Shown here one piece after another: positions 1 to 9,945 of a stretch of 64,000 bases of DNA; the stretch's first letter is position 1, and each line of letters starts with the position of its first letter. Both the position numbers and the translations under genes were made by a program. The notes under the pieces were generated by a model, which saw only the letters and a program-made list of their open reading frames with translations, searched no databases and was not told where the DNA came from. The stretch is from an archaeon. Lineage in GTDB: Archaea > Thermoproteota > Nitrososphaeria > Nitrososphaerales > Nitrosopumilaceae. The stretch covers positions 62,001 through 126,000 of the forward strand of contig JAJRWR010000025.1 of assembly GCA_024276695.1 (NCBI GenBank), written 5' to 3'.

Positions 1-393
1 AACGTTGCCAAAATTTATGGTAACTGGTCTAGGGACTCTAATATGTTGGCAGTTTATGAACATCTGGCAAATTCTGACCAGGAAGATGCAATTCTAAAAC
101 TGCATGGTCTCAAAAAAGATGATACCAACAATTCTATCTTGTTCTCAAAATCATGTCCTAATTGTCATATTCAAAACAGTAGTGACAAGTATCATTGTAC
201 AAGTTGCGGAAAAGAACTCTCAAAAGAACTTGTAAAACTCAAGGAAGGTAAGCGAGAGATGAACAGAAAATCAAAAATCCCTGACTTTGAAAACAAGATC
301 TCAAAGAAGATAGAGAATCTAAAGTCATTATTTTTAGAACAACAAAAACTCATTTCTAAACTAATAGATGCAAAAACAAAAATCATACAATAA
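1..393 (+). CDS. Tyrosine recombinase/integrase, C-terminal part with zinc ribbon (5' end outside window)
   Basis: Frame is open from base 1 (NVAKIYGNWSRDSNMLAVYEHLANSDQEDAILKLHG), resembling the C-terminal catalytic Tyr region of archaeal integrases, followed by CPNCxxxNSSDKYHCTSCG. Confidence 0.7.
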   Translation, partial: NVAKIYGNWSRDSNMLAVYEHLANSDQEDAILKLHGLKKDDTNNSILFSKSCPNCHIQNSSDKYHCTSCGKELSKELVKLKEGKREMNRKSKIPDFENKISKKIENLKSLFLEQQKLISKLIDAKTKIIQ

Positions 394-633
394 AAAAATA
401 TTGTTTTGTTCTAAACTTATTCTCAAATTCTTGAATTCACACTCTATCTTTTGTTTCTAAATATCTTCTTTATTGTTTTTAGTTCTTTTTGAATTTTTTT
501 AGAATTTTCGTTAATTTGTTTCTCAAGATTCATAATTCTTGTTTGACTCATATGATATTATATTGAAATACATTAAAGCATCATTTACATGAGAGAAAAT
601 AAACTCGTAGACATCTAATGTAAGGATTATTTC

Positions 634-846
634 TTAGATTCTTTTTACTTGTTGTAATATCATTAATTTTTGCCTGGTCTGTGTGCCTTTGGGTTTTGTT
701 CTCAAAACATAACTACAACAAGGACAATTCTTGCCATCCCAGTTTATGAAAATATCACAAACAGTACATCTCTTTTGTCCTTTGCCATATCTACTGTTTT
801 GCCCAAATGGCTTACTTGCCTTGTATCTAGTGCATATTCCCTTCAT
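634..846 (-). CDS. Small zinc-ribbon protein
   Basis: MKGICTRYKASKPFGQNSRYGKGQKRCTVCDIFINWDGKNCPCCSYVLRTKP; CxxC...CPCC pattern. ATG at 846 preferred over GTG at 858. Confidence 0.65.
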   Translation of the reverse strand: MKGICTRYKASKPFGQNSRYGKGQKRCTVCDIFINWDGKNCPCCSYVLRTKPKGTQTRQKLMILQQVKRI

Positions 847-874
847 CTCTGGAGTCACATATTACAAAAATCGA

Positions 875-976
875 GTGAACATACATTCAGAGTTTTTAGA
901 TGAACTACAATGGAAGAAAGGTGAGAAACTGTACATATCAATTAGAAATCATAAGTTAGTTATTGAAAAAGTGTGA
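875..976 (+). CDS. AbrB/SpoVT-like DNA-binding mini-ORF or remnant
   Basis: VNIHSEFLDELQWKKGEKLYISIRNHKLVIEKV resembles the AbrB swapped-hairpin pattern (xIPxexxeelgwkkGdkl...vIek); GTG start uncertain. Confidence 0.35.
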   Translation: MNIHSEFLDELQWKKGEKLYISIRNHKLVIEKV

Positions 977-1107
977 ATTATTTCATTTATGTCACTAAAT
1001 CATTTTATTATGTTTGATATTCACTATTTTTGAAATGGTCTGCAAGACTCCAGAGATGATGACGAGGAAGAAAAAAAGAAGAATTAGAATCTCCAGCATT
1101 TCTAAAT

Positions 1108-1401
1108 ATGATACAACAAACCATAGTTCGTATATTTAATATCGACAAAACATTGGCCAATACTGCAATAGAAGAAGCACAGATACATTCCAATAATGAA
1201 AAATCTGAAGAAAAAATCACCAAAGCATTAGAAGAAATGCAAAAAGCTAAAGAAGAGCTAGAGAAAAAACGTCCTGATAACGTCATTAGCAAATACAAAA
1301 ATGCTTGGCAGCATGCACAACAGGCAATGAAGCACAACTTTGATGAAGACGAGGATGACGAAAACGAAGAAGACGATGAAGATAACAATGAAGAAGACTA
1401 G
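1108..1401 (+). CDS. Hypothetical protein with coiled helix and acidic C-terminal tail
   Basis: 97 aa ORF; Lys/Glu-rich helix then FDEDEDDENEEDDEDNNEED. Confidence 0.55.
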   Translation: MIQQTIVRIFNIDKTLANTAIEEAQIHSNNEKSEEKITKALEEMQKAKEELEKKRPDNVISKYKNAWQHAQQAMKHNFDEDEDDENEEDDEDNNEED

Positions 1402-2114
1402 TATTGGTTTGATATTAATAACATAAAACCAGGCCTTAAATTCAATCAGTATGCATTACTAAATAACATTTGAGGGAATTTTAGAATCAAACCATTAAAA
1501 AATCTTAAATCCTTTCAGATTTGTGCATAAATGATTAAAAGCAATTTTTCAAGTTATTAATTTAGATCACTCTTTATTTAGAGTTAAGAATTGAAAATAA
1601 TTTCAGATACATTTGCAGTGTAGGACTAGCTATGTCAGATAAGTTACTATTGTGTTCTAATGTCTCAAGTATCATTTTCTCAGAATTTTCAATTTTGAGA
1701 AGACTAATGAATTGCACGATTAACTTTCTCAAAGTCATACAAATTTGAACCTAAGAAAACTTTTTCAAGCTGTAATTCTATTAAGAAAAATAGAGAAGAA
1801 ATTAGCATGAAAACCCAAAAAAATAGTGGGTTTCGCAAGCTGGAGCAGGCGGACTCCTTTAGACCGTATTATTCTTCAAAATTGATATTTTTGATTTGAT
1901 ACAGATTTTAGAAAGATATGACCAAATACTTTCAGAAGAGAAATGGTGATGAGTCATCCTGTGACATACACAAAAAACATCACCTATGAAACCCAAAATT
2001 TGAGGGTTCCATACAGTGGAGTATATGAACCGAATGGATTTCGTTAGACCTGTTATTACCTAGTAATTTTCATTCATTGTGGGTTACCAAAAGCCTTATA
2101 GGCACTCTGCGTTT

Positions 2115-3074
2115 TTAATTATTTATTTTTGCAAGTTCTGCTAACATTGCAGATAACTGAATTTCAGAATTTGCTCCAACTAGAACTCTATAATCATACT
2201 TTGCAATTATCTCCAAAATATCTCCTAATTTTTCATGTTTTGATTTGAATACTGCAGAGTTGATATATTTTAGAAAATCAGATTCTGACATTCCATAAAC
2301 TTTGATTAATTCGATCATTTTCTCTCTAGCTTCTGGAACTTTTCCAGATAATGCAATTTTTAGAACTTGATCAACATCAGAAGTTTTTGTTAATCCAGCT
2401 GAGGACTTTACATTTTCTTCTGTAATTCCCCCAAGACTTGCAGTTGCCTGCATTAGATTGATTGCATGTCTCAAGTCTCCTTCTGAATAATCATAAATTG
2501 CTTTAAGCCCCTTTTTGTCTGATTTTATCTTCTCTTTTTTAGCAATTTCTTCCAGTCTAATAATTATGTCTTCTTCAGGAATTGATGTGAACTTGAAGGT
2601 TGCACATCTGCTTTGAATTGGGTCGATAATTTTTGAAATATTATTGGCAATGAAAATAAATCTACAAATTTTTGCAGTATCTTCTATGATTCGTCTAAGT
2701 GCTGTTTGGGCATCTCCGGTCATCTCATCAGCTTCATCTAAAATGATAATTTTGAATGGAACCTCTGCCATTCCTGCAAATCTTGAGAATTTTTTTACCT
2801 TCTCTCTGACCATCCCAATACCTCTCTCGTCAGATGCATTTAGCTCTAATGTGTAGTCTTTAGCATAATCTCCTAAAATTTGCCTTGCAATACATAATGC
2901 AACTGTTGTTTTTCCAACTCCTGCAGACCCTGAAAACATCAAGTGTGGCATATCTGTTGGATCTTTGATTAAAGCTTCCAAACTACCAATAATCTCAGTT
3001 TGGTTTACAACTTCGGAAAGTTTCGTTGGTCGATATTTTTCTACCCACATTCCAGTTGCAGTCATGTGTATCAA
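2115..3074 (-). CDS. rfcS: Replication factor C small subunit (clamp loader)
   Basis: WVEKYRPTKLSEVVNQTEI, Walker A SGSAGVGKTT, Walker B IIILDEADEMT, SRC motif QSRCATFKF. Alternative start Met at 3065. Confidence 0.95.
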   Translation of the reverse strand: MIHMTATGMWVEKYRPTKLSEVVNQTEIIGSLEALIKDPTDMPHLMFSGSAGVGKTTVALCIARQILGDYAKDYTLELNASDERGIGMVREKVKKFSRFAGMAEVPFKIIILDEADEMTGDAQTALRRIIEDTAKICRFIFIANNISKIIDPIQSRCATFKFTSIPEEDIIIRLEEIAKKEKIKSDKKGLKAIYDYSEGDLRHAINLMQATASLGGITEENVKSSAGLTKTSDVDQVLKIALSGKVPEAREKMIELIKVYGMSESDFLKYINSAVFKSKHEKLGDILEIIAKYDYRVLVGANSEIQLSAMLAELAKINN

Positions 3075-3256
3075 AGGCTAATTCCCATTAATAAATCCGA
3101 ATTGGTTATTGTATCATACTATATCTTAAAATCAAAAAATATCATAGTTATGCCCGATCAGCCTGTAATTAATTAGGATCAATTGATCTCACTAAATTGT
3201 TAACAGAATTGATCGATCCTGTACTTGAGGATCTAAATCAGATCAAGTGATCTCAA

Positions 3257-3787
3257 ATGGAAATAGATAAAATAGAAAAAGTGCATTCAATTGGATATCG
3301 CCTAAAGGATGCTAAAATTACAGTAAATCAAGATTTCAAATATAATGTTGCAGGCATGAAAGTTGAGGGAACTCAAGGTGATACAAATAACATGCCACAG
3401 TGGGTTGGAAAAATTCTTTCTGAAAATAATATCGTAACTCTAAATTCTCCAGATATGATTACTCAACTTAAACAAGCACTATCAAAAGAAAAGATGGTTG
3501 GTGAATATCAAATCTCTACACTTGATCCGCACTTTTACATCCGACTAAAAGAATCTATGAAGGAATTAAACCGTGATGATTTTGATAAAGTTGAAAGTAT
3601 GATGTTGGAATTATTCAGAATGAGAAGAGGTAAACTAGTAAAGATTGCAGATTCTATTAAACTAAATTCTGAATTATACAATAAACTAACTGTTGAGGAA
3701 AATATTTTCTACAAGACAATCTATGAAAACAGTGTAGAGTTTGAAAAACAGATAAGAGGAGAGATAAATGAGCATGGCACAAGCTAG
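3257..3787 (+). CDS. GINS complex subunit (archaeal Gins51-like)
   Basis: 176 aa ORF with the helical pattern FDKVESMMLELFRMRRGKLVKIA, overlapping MCM. Confidence 0.8.
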   Translation: MEIDKIEKVHSIGYRLKDAKITVNQDFKYNVAGMKVEGTQGDTNNMPQWVGKILSENNIVTLNSPDMITQLKQALSKEKMVGEYQISTLDPHFYIRLKESMKELNRDDFDKVESMMLELFRMRRGKLVKIADSIKLNSELYNKLTVEENIFYKTIYENSVEFEKQIRGEINEHGTS

Positions 3788-5855
3788 TACTTTCACAGAT
3801 TCAGCATTATCAGATAAGGTAAAGGAATTCTTAACTAGATTTAAGGATAGAAATGGTATCTACAAGTATGTAGATGCGATCGATGAGATGATGCCAAAGA
3901 ATGCAAAGTATATCATCGTTGATTACAATGATTTGGTAGTAGAGCCACAAATTGAGGTGATGTTTTCTCAAAACCCTGATAGAATATTTGATGCGTTTTC
4001 AAGAGCAATCAAAGAAGCACTACAAACAAGATATCCGGAGTATGCAGAAAAAATCAAAGATGAAGTTCGTGTAAGACTAATTAATTTTCCATCAGAACGC
4101 AGTCTAAGACAAATTAATGCTGAAACGATTGGAAAAATTACAAGTGTTTCAGGAATGGTAGTTCGTGCATCTGAAGTAAAACCACTTGCAAAGGAACTGG
4201 TCTTTGTATGTCCTGATGAACATCAAACCAAAATAATTCAGCTAAAAGGAATGGATGTCAAAATACCAATAGTATGTGACAATCCATCTTGTAAACATAG
4301 AGACTTTGAATTAAAACCTGAAGCAAGTAAATTCATAGATTTTCAAATTCTAAGATTACAAGAGCTTCCTGAGGATTTACCTCCAGGACAACTACCTCAT
4401 TATATTGACGTCACAACTAGGCAAGATTTAGTTGATAATTCGAGACCGGGAGATAGAATTATCCTTACTGGTGTGGTAAGAGTAGAACAAGAATCAGTTG
4501 CTGGAGTTCAGAGAGGACACAGTGGATTGTACCGATTAAGAATTGAAGGAAATAATATTGAATTTTTAAGTGGACGTGGTTCTAAAACTGATAGAAAGAT
4601 TGGACGAGAAGAAATTTCTCCTGAAGAAGAAAAACTAATCAAATCCCTAAGTCAAAGTTCTGATGTCTATCAAAAATTAATAGATTCGTTTGCACCACAC
4701 ATTAAAGGTCAAGCATTAATCAAGGAAGCAATTTTGTTACTAATTGTTGGTTCCAATCAAAGATTACTTGGTGATGGAAGTAAGATTAGAGGGGACATTA
4801 ACGTATTTCTTGTAGGAGATCCGGGTACTGCAAAATCTGAGATGCTAAAGTTTTGTGCAAGAATTGCACCAAGAGGTTTGTATACATCTGGTAGAGGTTC
4901 AACAGCTGCTGGTTTGACAGCTGCTGTAGTTAGAGACAAAACAGGAATCATGATGTTAGAAGCTGGTGCAGTAGTATTAGGTGATCAAGGTCTTGTAAGT
5001 ATAGACGAATTTGATAAGATGAAACCTGAGGATAGAAGTGCATTGCATGAAGTAATGGAGCAGCAATCTGCAAGTATTGCAAAAGGTGGTATTGTAGCTA
5101 CGCTAAATGCAAGAACTTCAATTTTGGCTGCAGCAAACCCCATGTATGGAAAATATGATCCTTTCAAAAATATTACAGAAAATGTAAACCTCCCAATCCC
5201 ATTGCTTACAAGATTTGACTTGATATTTGTTGTAAGAGATATTCCAACTAAAGAAAAAGATATGCAAATTGCAAAACACATTATTCAAAGAAACACAACA
5301 CAGGGCACTGACAAAAAATCAGTCATTGAAGTTGATTTGCTAACAAAATATCTATCCTATGCAAAACGTGGAGAACCTGAATTGACAAAAGAGGCAGAAA
5401 CCAAAATACTAGATTACTATCTGCAGATGAGAAATGTAGAATCCGAAGAAATGATTACCGTTACTCCTAGACAACTAGAAGGTATAATACGACTTTCAAC
5501 TGCAAGGGCAAGATTGCTCATGAAAGACAAGGTAGAAGAAGAAGATGCTGAGCGTGCAATCTTCCTAATTCAGAGCATGCTTCAGGATGCAGGAGTTGAT
5601 GTCAATACTGGTAAGGTAGATCTTGGTGTGTTACAAGGAAAGCCAAGAAGTGAGGTTTCAAAGATGCAGTTGTTTATGGATGTTCTTAAAGGTCTTGAAG
5701 GTGATAACAAAGTTCCCGTAGAAGAAAAGATGTTTGTTCGGGAACTAGAAAAGAGTGAGAAATTCACGGAAGAAGAGGCTAGAAACTATATCCGAAGAAT
5801 GCTTAGAGAAGCATCTATTTATGAATCAAAACCCGATCACTATAACCGAGTATGA
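3768..5855 (+). CDS. mcm: Replicative minichromosome maintenance helicase
   Basis: 695 aa; Walker A GDPGTAKSEMLKF, VSIDEFDKM, LLTRFDLIFVV arginine finger, zinc-binding N-terminal domain. Confidence 0.97.
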   Translation: MSMAQASTFTDSALSDKVKEFLTRFKDRNGIYKYVDAIDEMMPKNAKYIIVDYNDLVVEPQIEVMFSQNPDRIFDAFSRAIKEALQTRYPEYAEKIKDEVRVRLINFPSERSLRQINAETIGKITSVSGMVVRASEVKPLAKELVFVCPDEHQTKIIQLKGMDVKIPIVCDNPSCKHRDFELKPEASKFIDFQILRLQELPEDLPPGQLPHYIDVTTRQDLVDNSRPGDRIILTGVVRVEQESVAGVQRGHSGLYRLRIEGNNIEFLSGRGSKTDRKIGREEISPEEEKLIKSLSQSSDVYQKLIDSFAPHIKGQALIKEAILLLIVGSNQRLLGDGSKIRGDINVFLVGDPGTAKSEMLKFCARIAPRGLYTSGRGSTAAGLTAAVVRDKTGIMMLEAGAVVLGDQGLVSIDEFDKMKPEDRSALHEVMEQQSASIAKGGIVATLNARTSILAAANPMYGKYDPFKNITENVNLPIPLLTRFDLIFVVRDIPTKEKDMQIAKHIIQRNTTQGTDKKSVIEVDLLTKYLSYAKRGEPELTKEAETKILDYYLQMRNVESEEMITVTPRQLEGIIRLSTARARLLMKDKVEEEDAERAIFLIQSMLQDAGVDVNTGKVDLGVLQGKPRSEVSKMQLFMDVLKGLEGDNKVPVEEKMFVRELEKSEKFTEEEARNYIRRMLREASIYESKPDHYNRV

Positions 5856-7978
5856 ACATAGAGAAACTAAAAATTCCTGAATCTGCAATTGAATTTCTAA
5901 AATCACAAGGTTTTAAAAAATTATATCCGCCACAAGCAGATAGCGTAAAGTCTGGATTACTAGATGGAAAAAGCATTCTAGTTTCAGCTCCTACTGCAAG
6001 TGGAAAAACATTAATTGCAATGCTTGCAATGATTGGTTACCTATCTAAAAACCAAGGAAAGGTGATTTACCTTAGTCCATTGCGAGCACTGGCTGCTGAA
6101 AAGTTTACAGAGTTTAAAAAATTAGAAAAAGTTGCTTTAGGTAACAAAGTAAAGGTTGCAATATCAACTGGTGATTTTGAAAACATTGAAAAAAATCTAG
6201 AAAAAAGTAATATTTTAATTTTAACAAATGAAAAAATGGATTCTATTATCCGTCACAGTGCAGAATGGGTTGATGATATAGGTCTAGTAATTTCTGATGA
6301 AGTGCATTTGATTGGAGATGAAAACAGAGGCCCGACACTTGAGATGATTCTAACACAACTAAAACTATTGGAAACAACACCCCAAATTGTAGGTCTTAGT
6401 GCGACGATAACCAATTCAGATGAGATTGCAGACTGGCTTGAATGCACTCTAGTGAAAAATGACTGGAGACCTGTTCCACTATTTGAGGGAGTATGTGAGG
6501 CAGGTGAAGTCACAATGAGTGATGGCAAAACCTTTGAAGTTGAGCGTAGTTTGAGGGGTACACCAATTGATCTAGGCGTACAATCAGTACAACAAGGAGG
6601 CCAATCACTTGTCTTTGCAGAGACTAGAACTCGTTCAAAATCCCTTGCAACAAAAGCAGCTGACGCAATATCACAAATTCTAGAAAAACAAGAAATCATC
6701 GAACTAGAAAAAACATCAAAAAAACTTCTATCAGAAAATGAACATACTGAGCTTGTAAAGACTTTGGCTTTGCTTGTAAAAAAAGGAGTTGCATTTCATC
6801 ATGCAGGACTCAATCAAAAATGCAGAGAAACAATAGAGAAAGAATTTCGTAAGGGTACCATCAAATTATTGTCATCCACTCCTACATTAGCTGCAGGTGT
6901 TAATCTTCCAGCAAGACGAGTTGTAATCTCAAATGTAAATCGATACAATGCAAAAGTTGGCGCAAACAGACCAATCAGTATTTTAGAATACAAACAGCTT
7001 TGTGGAAGAGCCGGAAGACCACAATATGATGATTATGGAGAATCAATTATTGTTGGAAATGGAAATACAGAAGATCTAATTGAATATTATGTTAATGGAG
7101 AATCTGAACCAATTGAATCAAAAATTACTGATGATAAATCTTTACGAACTCATATCTTGAGCGTTATAGTTACACATCCTGGAATTAAAAAAGAAGAAAT
7201 TCTGGAATTCTTTTTGCAAACATTGGGTGGCTTACAATCCAGAAAACCCACATTAAAATTTGCCATTGATATTTCATTACGTTTTCTTTCAAGCAAATTC
7301 CTCATAATCAAGAAAGGTGAGAGATATGCTGCAACTGAATTTGGAAAAAAGACATCCATGCTCTACATTGATCCACTAACTGCAACGTACTTTAGAGATT
7401 CAATTGAAAATGTTTCCCAAGAAAGAAAACATACTTTTGGATTTTTACATTTGATCACAAACTGCGAAGAATTTTTCCCAAAATTCTCGCTTCGACAAAA
7501 AGACTATGAGATTGCTAGTTTGATGATTGAGAATAATTCATCACAATTACTAGAGCCAATCTCAGAGTATGCCTGCTCACGTAGTCTCTTGGCTTTGCAA
7601 AACTGGATAACTGAATCCACTGAATTGTCCCTATCTGACAGCCTCGGAATCGAATCTGGAGACATGCACAGAATGACTGAAAATGCTAATTGGTTATCTT
7701 ATTGTCTCAGGGAGATTTCTAAACATGTAGAGAGAGCTGATTTACTTCAAGAATTAGGCGATTTGAGAAATAGAGTAGTTTATGGAATAAGAGAGGAACT
7801 ACTTGATTTAGTCCGAGTAAAAGGAATCGGAAGGGTAAGGGCTAGAATTCTTTTTAAAAATGGGATAAAGAATCTAGATGATTTGAAAAAAATTCCTGTG
7901 AATAAATTGGCAGAAATTGATAAAATTGGTTCAACCATTGCGGATAACATAAAGGCAGAGTTACGAAAGGTTAGATAA
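5852..7978 (+). CDS. hel308: Hel308/Ski2-type DNA helicase
   Basis: 708 aa; SAPTASGKTLIAM, DEVHLIGDENRGPTLE, GLSATITN, QLCGRAGRPQYD, C-terminal HhH. Confidence 0.93.
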   Translation: MNIEKLKIPESAIEFLKSQGFKKLYPPQADSVKSGLLDGKSILVSAPTASGKTLIAMLAMIGYLSKNQGKVIYLSPLRALAAEKFTEFKKLEKVALGNKVKVAISTGDFENIEKNLEKSNILILTNEKMDSIIRHSAEWVDDIGLVISDEVHLIGDENRGPTLEMILTQLKLLETTPQIVGLSATITNSDEIADWLECTLVKNDWRPVPLFEGVCEAGEVTMSDGKTFEVERSLRGTPIDLGVQSVQQGGQSLVFAETRTRSKSLATKAADAISQILEKQEIIELEKTSKKLLSENEHTELVKTLALLVKKGVAFHHAGLNQKCRETIEKEFRKGTIKLLSSTPTLAAGVNLPARRVVISNVNRYNAKVGANRPISILEYKQLCGRAGRPQYDDYGESIIVGNGNTEDLIEYYVNGESEPIESKITDDKSLRTHILSVIVTHPGIKKEEILEFFLQTLGGLQSRKPTLKFAIDISLRFLSSKFLIIKKGERYAATEFGKKTSMLYIDPLTATYFRDSIENVSQERKHTFGFLHLITNCEEFFPKFSLRQKDYEIASLMIENNSSQLLEPISEYACSRSLLALQNWITESTELSLSDSLGIESGDMHRMTENANWLSYCLREISKHVERADLLQELGDLRNRVVYGIREELLDLVRVKGIGRVRARILFKNGIKNLDDLKKIPVNKLAEIDKIGSTIADNIKAELRKVR

Positions 7979-8971
7979 TTGATTGATTTACTAATTCCAA
8001 CTATGATTTCATGCATTGTTGCATTTGTAGTTGTATTTGTCATGACTCCGCCATTAATGAAAATTTTACAAAAAAACAATCTTGCAGTAAAAGATATGAA
8101 CAAAAAAGAAGATGTGATGGTAGTAAGACCGGGTGGTCCAGCAATAATTACAGGAATCATAGCATCAGAAATTGTTCTTTATGCATTTCTACAGATGAAC
8201 GAAATCCTTGCAATACTTATCACAACATCTGCAGCATTTGTAGTAGGATATGTTGATGATAGAAAGGTAATGGGTGGATGGTTCAAACCCGTTGCATTAG
8301 CAGTATCTGCGATTCCAATTATTGTACTCGGTGCATATGATACTGATCTTGCATTTCCTTTATTTGGAACAGTACAAATTCCAGCATTGTATCTTGTATT
8401 GATTATATTCATGATTCCAATTACTGGAAATACAATCAACTCCATTGACGTTCTTAATGGAGTTGCAAGTGGGTTTATGGTGATTGCCAGTTTTTCATTA
8501 TCAATATGTTTGTTTATTATACAAAATTATGAAATTGCAATTGTTAGTTTACCGCTTGGGTTTGTTTCATTAGCATTTTACAAATATCATAAAGTTCCAA
8601 GTAAAATTTTTCCTGGTGATTCTGGAGCATTGACTCTAGGTGCAATGTATGGCGCTATTGCTATTGTTGGCGGTGTGGAAATCATTGCAGCCATTGCATT
8701 ATTACCTGCAGTGATTAACTCATTTTTGTTCCTATCAAGTGTAAAACGAGTTGTAGAACACAGACAAATCAAGGGAAAACCAGTAGATCATACTGATGAT
8801 TTTAGATTAAAAGCAACTGGTGACAAGAAAGCACCTGTAACATTGGTACGGTTGATTCTTGCAGGAGGACCATTATTTGAAAAGCAAGTGGGACATATGA
8901 TCTTCAAACTCACGATATTTTCAGGAGTTCTGGCAGTGATTACGGCATTTATGATGGGAGTGGCACTTTGA
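7979..8971 (+). CDS. MraY/WecA/AglH-like glycosyl-1-phosphate transferase
   Basis: Multi-TM, GYVDDRKVMGG, NTINSIDVLNGVASG, FPGDSGALTLG; TTG start. Confidence 0.85.
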   Translation: MIDLLIPTMISCIVAFVVVFVMTPPLMKILQKNNLAVKDMNKKEDVMVVRPGGPAIITGIIASEIVLYAFLQMNEILAILITTSAAFVVGYVDDRKVMGGWFKPVALAVSAIPIIVLGAYDTDLAFPLFGTVQIPALYLVLIIFMIPITGNTINSIDVLNGVASGFMVIASFSLSICLFIIQNYEIAIVSLPLGFVSLAFYKYHKVPSKIFPGDSGALTLGAMYGAIAIVGGVEIIAAIALLPAVINSFLFLSSVKRVVEHRQIKGKPVDHTDDFRLKATGDKKAPVTLVRLILAGGPLFEKQVGHMIFKLTIFSGVLAVITAFMMGVAL

Positions 8972-9198
8972 AGTCTGGTCTTTTTGGATTTTTGTTTGGA
9001 ATGTGGGTATTGATTATTGTTGGCGGTGGAATCGTAGTTACAATTTTAGGACCTATTACCATTTCAGGATTTGGTGATTACAATTGGTTTATTGCTTCTG
9101 TTATCAAAACTATAGTTGCACTAGTTCTAGTTGTAATTTGGATTTTAATTTTATCAAAATTAAAGAACTGGATCTTCAAAAAAGAAATTAAACTCTAG
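8968..9198 (+). CDS. Hypothetical small membrane protein
   Basis: 76 aa with two hydrophobic segments, overlapping the previous ORF by 4 nt. Confidence 0.6.
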   Translation: MKSGLFGFLFGMWVLIIVGGGIVVTILGPITISGFGDYNWFIASVIKTIVALVLVVIWILILSKLKNWIFKKEIKL

Positions 9199-9671
9199 TT
9201 TTCTTTCCACTGTCTTTGTTTCTTGTCATATTCTTCCCTTGAGTATCTGATTGATGCTGGAGAACCAATAACAACAGAATTTTCAGGAACATCTCTTGTT
9301 ACAATTGCCCCCATTGCAACAACACTGTTTTTCCCAACAGTGACACCTGCTTTGATCACTGCACGTGCTCCAATAATTGCATTGTCTTCAATTGTAACTC
9401 CTATCATTTTGTCACACATTGGATAAGGATCATTTGTTAGTACTGCAGCTGGCCCAATGAATACATTTTTCCCAATTCTAGAGAGCGGTGGAATGTATGC
9501 TTGACCTTCAATCTTTGTATTTTCCCCAATTTTTACATCATAATCAATATGTGCAAGAGAACCAATCTTTACATTATCCCCAATTTCTACGTCATCTCCA
9601 ACATATGAAAAATGCCAAATCTTTGTATTTTCCCCAATTTTTGTTTTTTCTGAAATAAAATTAGTAACCAT
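9195..9671 (-). CDS. Left-handed beta-helix acyltransferase (WbpD-like)
   Basis: Hexapeptide repeats IGENTKIWHFSYVGDDVEIGDNVKIGSLAHIDYDVKIG. Confidence 0.85.
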   Translation of the reverse strand: MVTNFISEKTKIGENTKIWHFSYVGDDVEIGDNVKIGSLAHIDYDVKIGENTKIEGQAYIPPLSRIGKNVFIGPAAVLTNDPYPMCDKMIGVTIEDNAIIGARAVIKAGVTVGKNSVVAMGAIVTRDVPENSVVIGSPASIRYSREEYDKKQRQWKEN

Positions 9672-9675
9672 TATC

Positions 9676-9945
9676 TCACAAGTGCCATGGGTTTGCCTTT
9701 GTAATAATTTTTTCAGGTAATTGCTCCTTGTAGTTTTTTAGAAATTCCATCTCTTGTTTTTTGTCACGTAATTCATCAGGTAGCATTATTGGAATTTCTT
9801 CAATTATTGGATAGAATCTAGAGCATTTTGGGCAAAATATAGCACCTTCTGATATGATATTGTCTTTTTCTTTTATCTCAAATAATTCTAAAGGATGATT
9901 CTTGTCTATTGGGCATGCCAAAATATCCATCATTGTTTTATTCAT
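9676..9945 (-). CDS. Trm112-like zinc-binding protein
   Basis: MMDILACPIDKNHPLELFE...FCPKCSRFYPIIEEIPIMLPDELR. Confidence 0.75.
   Translation of the reverse strand: MNKTMMDILACPIDKNHPLELFEIKEKDNIISEGAIFCPKCSRFYPIIEEIPIMLPDELRDKKQEMEFLKNYKEQLPEKIITKANPWHL

Noticed and set aside
670-976. Two plus-strand ORFs over the zinc-ribbon gene
   Set aside because: Their upstream parts are antisense of the Cys-rich gene; only the AbrB-like tail (875-976) looks protein-like.
1008-1388. Minus-strand Ser-rich ORF (SSSSSSFSSSSSSS)
   Set aside because: Antisense of the acidic Asp/Glu tail of 1108..1401; composition artefact.
2115-5855. Inteins in RfcS or MCM, which are common insertion hosts in archaea
   Set aside because: Both proteins have normal length and uninterrupted Walker motifs.
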